37,056 bases of DNA from Cercozoa sp. M6MM (Eukaryota; Endomyxa: Ascetosporea): assembly GCA_040357565.1 (NCBI GenBank), contig JBDODJ010000114.1; one strand, given 5' to 3'. Both the position numbers and the translations under genes were made by a program. Positions within the stretch are counted from its first letter, which is position 1. Each line of letters opens with the position of its first letter. This document shows positions 34,774 through 37,056 of this stretch, piece after piece. The notes below the pieces were generated by a model that worked only from the letters and a program-made list of their open reading frames with translations, made no database searches and was not told the DNA's origin.

Positions 34774-37056
34774 ATGAGCGGTAAGTACGACTCTGCGTCG
34801 TGCCCGGGAGCATGTGTGCCCTGCGTGCAACACACTCTTGTGCAGCACGCAGGATTTTGCGTGGGCCGAGATGGTCAACAAGTTGGGCTGTGTGTGTGTG
34901 TTGCCCCGTTGCGATCGCTGGGACGAGATCGCGCGAGCGTTTCTCTCCTTTTGGCCAAAGTTGCTCCTTTTGCCAGCAGGCACATGACAGTGTGTGTTTG
35001 CGGTGCTTGAACGTGAGGAGAAAGCGTCCAGAAATGACAAACTGGCGTGCGGTTTCCCTTTGTGTGCTTTAGGTTGTGTTTTGCAAAACAAAGCTGCTTG
35101 AAACTTTTGAAGCTTTGATCTGAAGCTTTTCAAAGAAGAAAGGAAGGAGAAAACCTTTGATGTTTGCGCAGACTTAGAAGAAGCGTCGAGCCCGAGTCTC
35201 ATCGTGGAAAGCACGGTGGACCAGGCCGAGATCGCGGCCGCCGATGCCGAGACCGCGGCGCGCACCGAGGCGCTGCGCCAGCAGAAGCAGCAGCAGGTGC
35301 CTTTTGTTCTTGTCCGTGTGTGTGTGTGGCTACAATAAAGGAAGCTTGTCCGCGTGGACAGGACCTGGACGCCATGGCGGAACGCAAGGCGGCGAAGCGC
35401 AAGGAGAACCGCGGCTGGAACTCGGACGAGAGCGACTACTCGGACGATGATGACTCGGAACTCACTGAGGAGGAGGTGCCGGCCTGGCAGCAGGTAGGCG
35501 GCTTTAGCTCTCTCCCTCTTTAACCCCAGTTACTCTCCCCCAGGCACTGATCGAGAAGAAGAAGCGACGCGAGGCCGGCGAACTTTCCGAAGATGAATTC
35601 GCCGACGCCGACACGGACCAGCTCGAGGTGTGTTCCCCCTCTATGCTTACCCCCCCATTTACCCCCCTACCCCAGGACGAGGAGGAGTTGCCGGCGTGGC
35701 AACAGGCGCTGCTGGAGAAGAAGCGCAAGAAGGCCGCCGGCGAACTCAGCTCGGAGGACGAGTTCTCGGGCGACGAGGACGTCGATGAGGGTGTGTTTTG
35801 CCTCCCCCCCCCTGTTTACACCCCCCTTTTCCCCCCCTGTTAACCCCCTGTTTATCCTCTTGTTTACCCCTGCCCAGAGGATGTGCCGGAGTGGCAGAAG
35901 GCGCTGCTGGAGAAGAAGCGCAAGAAGGCGGCCGGCGAGATCTCGGAAGACGAGTTCGCCGACGCACACGACGGCGACGTCAACGAGGACGACGGCGAGG
36001 TGCTTTACCCCCCCCCTCTTTGCCCCCTCTTTGCCCCCTGTTTACCCCCTGTTTACCCCCTGTTTACTCCCCTCTTTGCCCCCCTCTTTACCTCCCTGTT
36101 TGGCCCCTCTTTACCTCCCTCTTTGCCCACCCCTACCTCTCACTTTACCCCTCCCGTGTGAGACAGCTGCCGGAGTGGCAGCGCAAGCTGCTGGAGCGCA
36201 AGCAGCAGAAGCGAGAGGGACTGATCGACGAAGACGAGTTCGCCGAGGAGGCCGCGGAGTTTGTAGTTTACCCCCCCCCCGTTCTCCCCTTCACCCCCTT
36301 ACCCCCTGCTTACCCCCTAGGACGAGGAGGAGGAAGACATGCCGGCGTGGCAGCGCGCACTGATCGAGAAGAAGAAGGCCAACGCCGGCAAGGCGCTGGA
36401 GGACCGCAGTGCCGCGCTGCGACTGCAGGACCTCGACGACATCGACGACGTCAGCGACACGGAGGACGAGGAGGAGGAGGTGCGTCTTACCCCCCCTGTT
36501 TACCCCCCTTTTACCCTCTATTTCCCTCCCTATTTCCCTCCCCACTTACCTTCCTATTTACCTCCCTATTTACCTTCCTATTTACTCCTATTTCCCTCCA
36601 TATTTACCTTCCTATTTACCCTCCTACTACCCTCCCTTTTGAGCCTCCCCTTAAGCCTCCCCTTAAGCCTCCCCTTAAGCCTCCCCTCAACCCGTCTGTT
36701 TACCTGCTGGACCCCGTTGCTTGTGGTGTGTGCAGATGGACCCGGAGAAGCGCGCGCGTCTGCAGGAGTACGAGCGCATCCGGAAGGAGAAGGCGGCGCG
36801 TGAGAGGGAGGAACGCGAGCGTCGGCGTCGCCAGAAGCTGCAGCAACTCGAGCAGAACGACGAGGAGGACGAGCTGGACATGCCGGTAGTTTATCTCCCC
36901 CCCCCCCTGTTGACCCCTCTTTCCTCCCCTCTTTCCTCCCCTATTTCGTCCCCTCTTTACTCCCTCTTCACTCCCTATTTCCTTCCCTATTTCCTCCCTA
37001 TTTCCTCCCCTCTTTCCTCCCTATTTCCTCCCCTCTTTACTCCCTATTTACCCCCC
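34774..37056 (+). CDS. Protein of repeated PxWQxALxEKKK exons (5' part)
   Basis: Nine exons are seen: 34774-34780 (ATG AGC G), 35172-35296, 35362-35493, 35544-35627, 35676-35790, 35878-35999, 36167-36262, 36321-36479 and 36736-36885; the gene continues past the window. From residue 80 the product repeats a module of about 35-40 residues: [VLM]P[AE]WQ, then a basic helix (ALLEKKRKKA), then an acidic end (GELSEDEFAD). Five copies are complete, roughly one per exon, and a sixth begins at the last donor (LDMP). The P-x-W-x(3)-L-L-x-K-K-R pattern resembles short actin-binding motifs of phostensin/taperin/espin-type proteins; that is inference. The ninth exon adds a charged single helix (ERIRKEKAARERE). 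Exons are very GC-rich. Likely a cytoskeletal or scaffold protein; the intron sequence is minisatellite. Confidence 0.85.
35500..37056 (+). repeat. TTTACCCCCC(TG) minisatellites in successive introns
   Basis: Introns at about 35632-35675, 35791-35877, 36000-36166, 36263-36320, 36480-36735 and from 36886 to the end are built from TTTACCCCCCTG, TTTCCTCCC or TTAAGCCTCCCC units. Within one intron the units are similar; between introns they drift (CCCCCTG, CTTTGCC, CCTATTTACC, CCTTAAG). Confidence 0.9.

Noticed and set aside
35798-36889. A 363-codon + strand frame rich in Pro and Leu.
   Set aside because: It reads straight through minisatellite introns and puts the PxWQ exons in the wrong frame.

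Overview
This window is nuclear DNA from an intron-dense, probably single-celled eukaryote. Translated segments are short and joined by introns mostly 45-110 nt long. I rebuilt the genes by reading coding segments on both strands and keeping only joins in which codon phase matched at GT...AG. A nearly complete 60S ribosomal protein L5 and a chitin synthase anchor the eukaryotic assignment. Together with a voltage-gated channel and an ankyrin/EF-hand protein, they would fit a stramenopile-like or other free-living protist, but the window alone does not fix the lineage. No prokaryotic operon, tRNA, rRNA or intact mobile element was recognised.

Layout, left to right: the 3' part of a MYND zinc-finger gene (+, up to 699); a gene-poor stretch (700-2096); a putative secreted Ser-rich protein (+, 2097-3038); a large single-pass surface protein with Cys-rich ectodomain (-, 3371-7775); a poorly resolved stretch with membrane-protein exons (-, about 8417-9341) and little else up to 10095; an unfamiliar soluble protein of about 300 aa (-, 10096-11631); a Cys-containing protein (-, 11898-12587, 5' end open); a zinc-binding Ser/Asp-rich protein (+, 12855-15019); a six-helix voltage-gated channel with a non-standard selectivity filter (+, 15150-17494); a small secreted protein (-, 17579-17962); RPL5 (-, 18233-19441); an all-helical protein ending in a perfect heptad repeat (+, 19605-21822); an ankyrin / coiled-coil / EF-hand protein of about thirty exons (+, 22113-27021); a Cys-rich secreted or anchored protein (-, 27050-27928); a full-length chitin synthase (-, 28322-34317); and the 5' part of a protein made of repeated exons (+, 34774 to the window end).

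The genes do not form a pathway. Chitin synthase, the two exported Cys-rich proteins and the large type I membrane protein all point to a cell with an elaborate surface or wall. The channel and the EF-hand protein point to membrane excitability and calcium signalling. RPL5 is a housekeeping gene that shares a short divergent upstream region with the helical protein.

The non-coding DNA is unusual. Introns carry C-rich TTTACCCCCC minisatellites (both ends of the window), poly-C runs, TG/CA and TA microsatellites, and a shared hairpin. A 100-base N gap lies inside one TG-repeat intron. A striking share of 5' splice sites read GTAC or GTAG rather than GTAAGT. The items most worth following up are the channel with the GQG filter, the chitin synthase with a Thr-Asp repeat inserted in its catalytic region, and the repeated-exon protein at the right edge.
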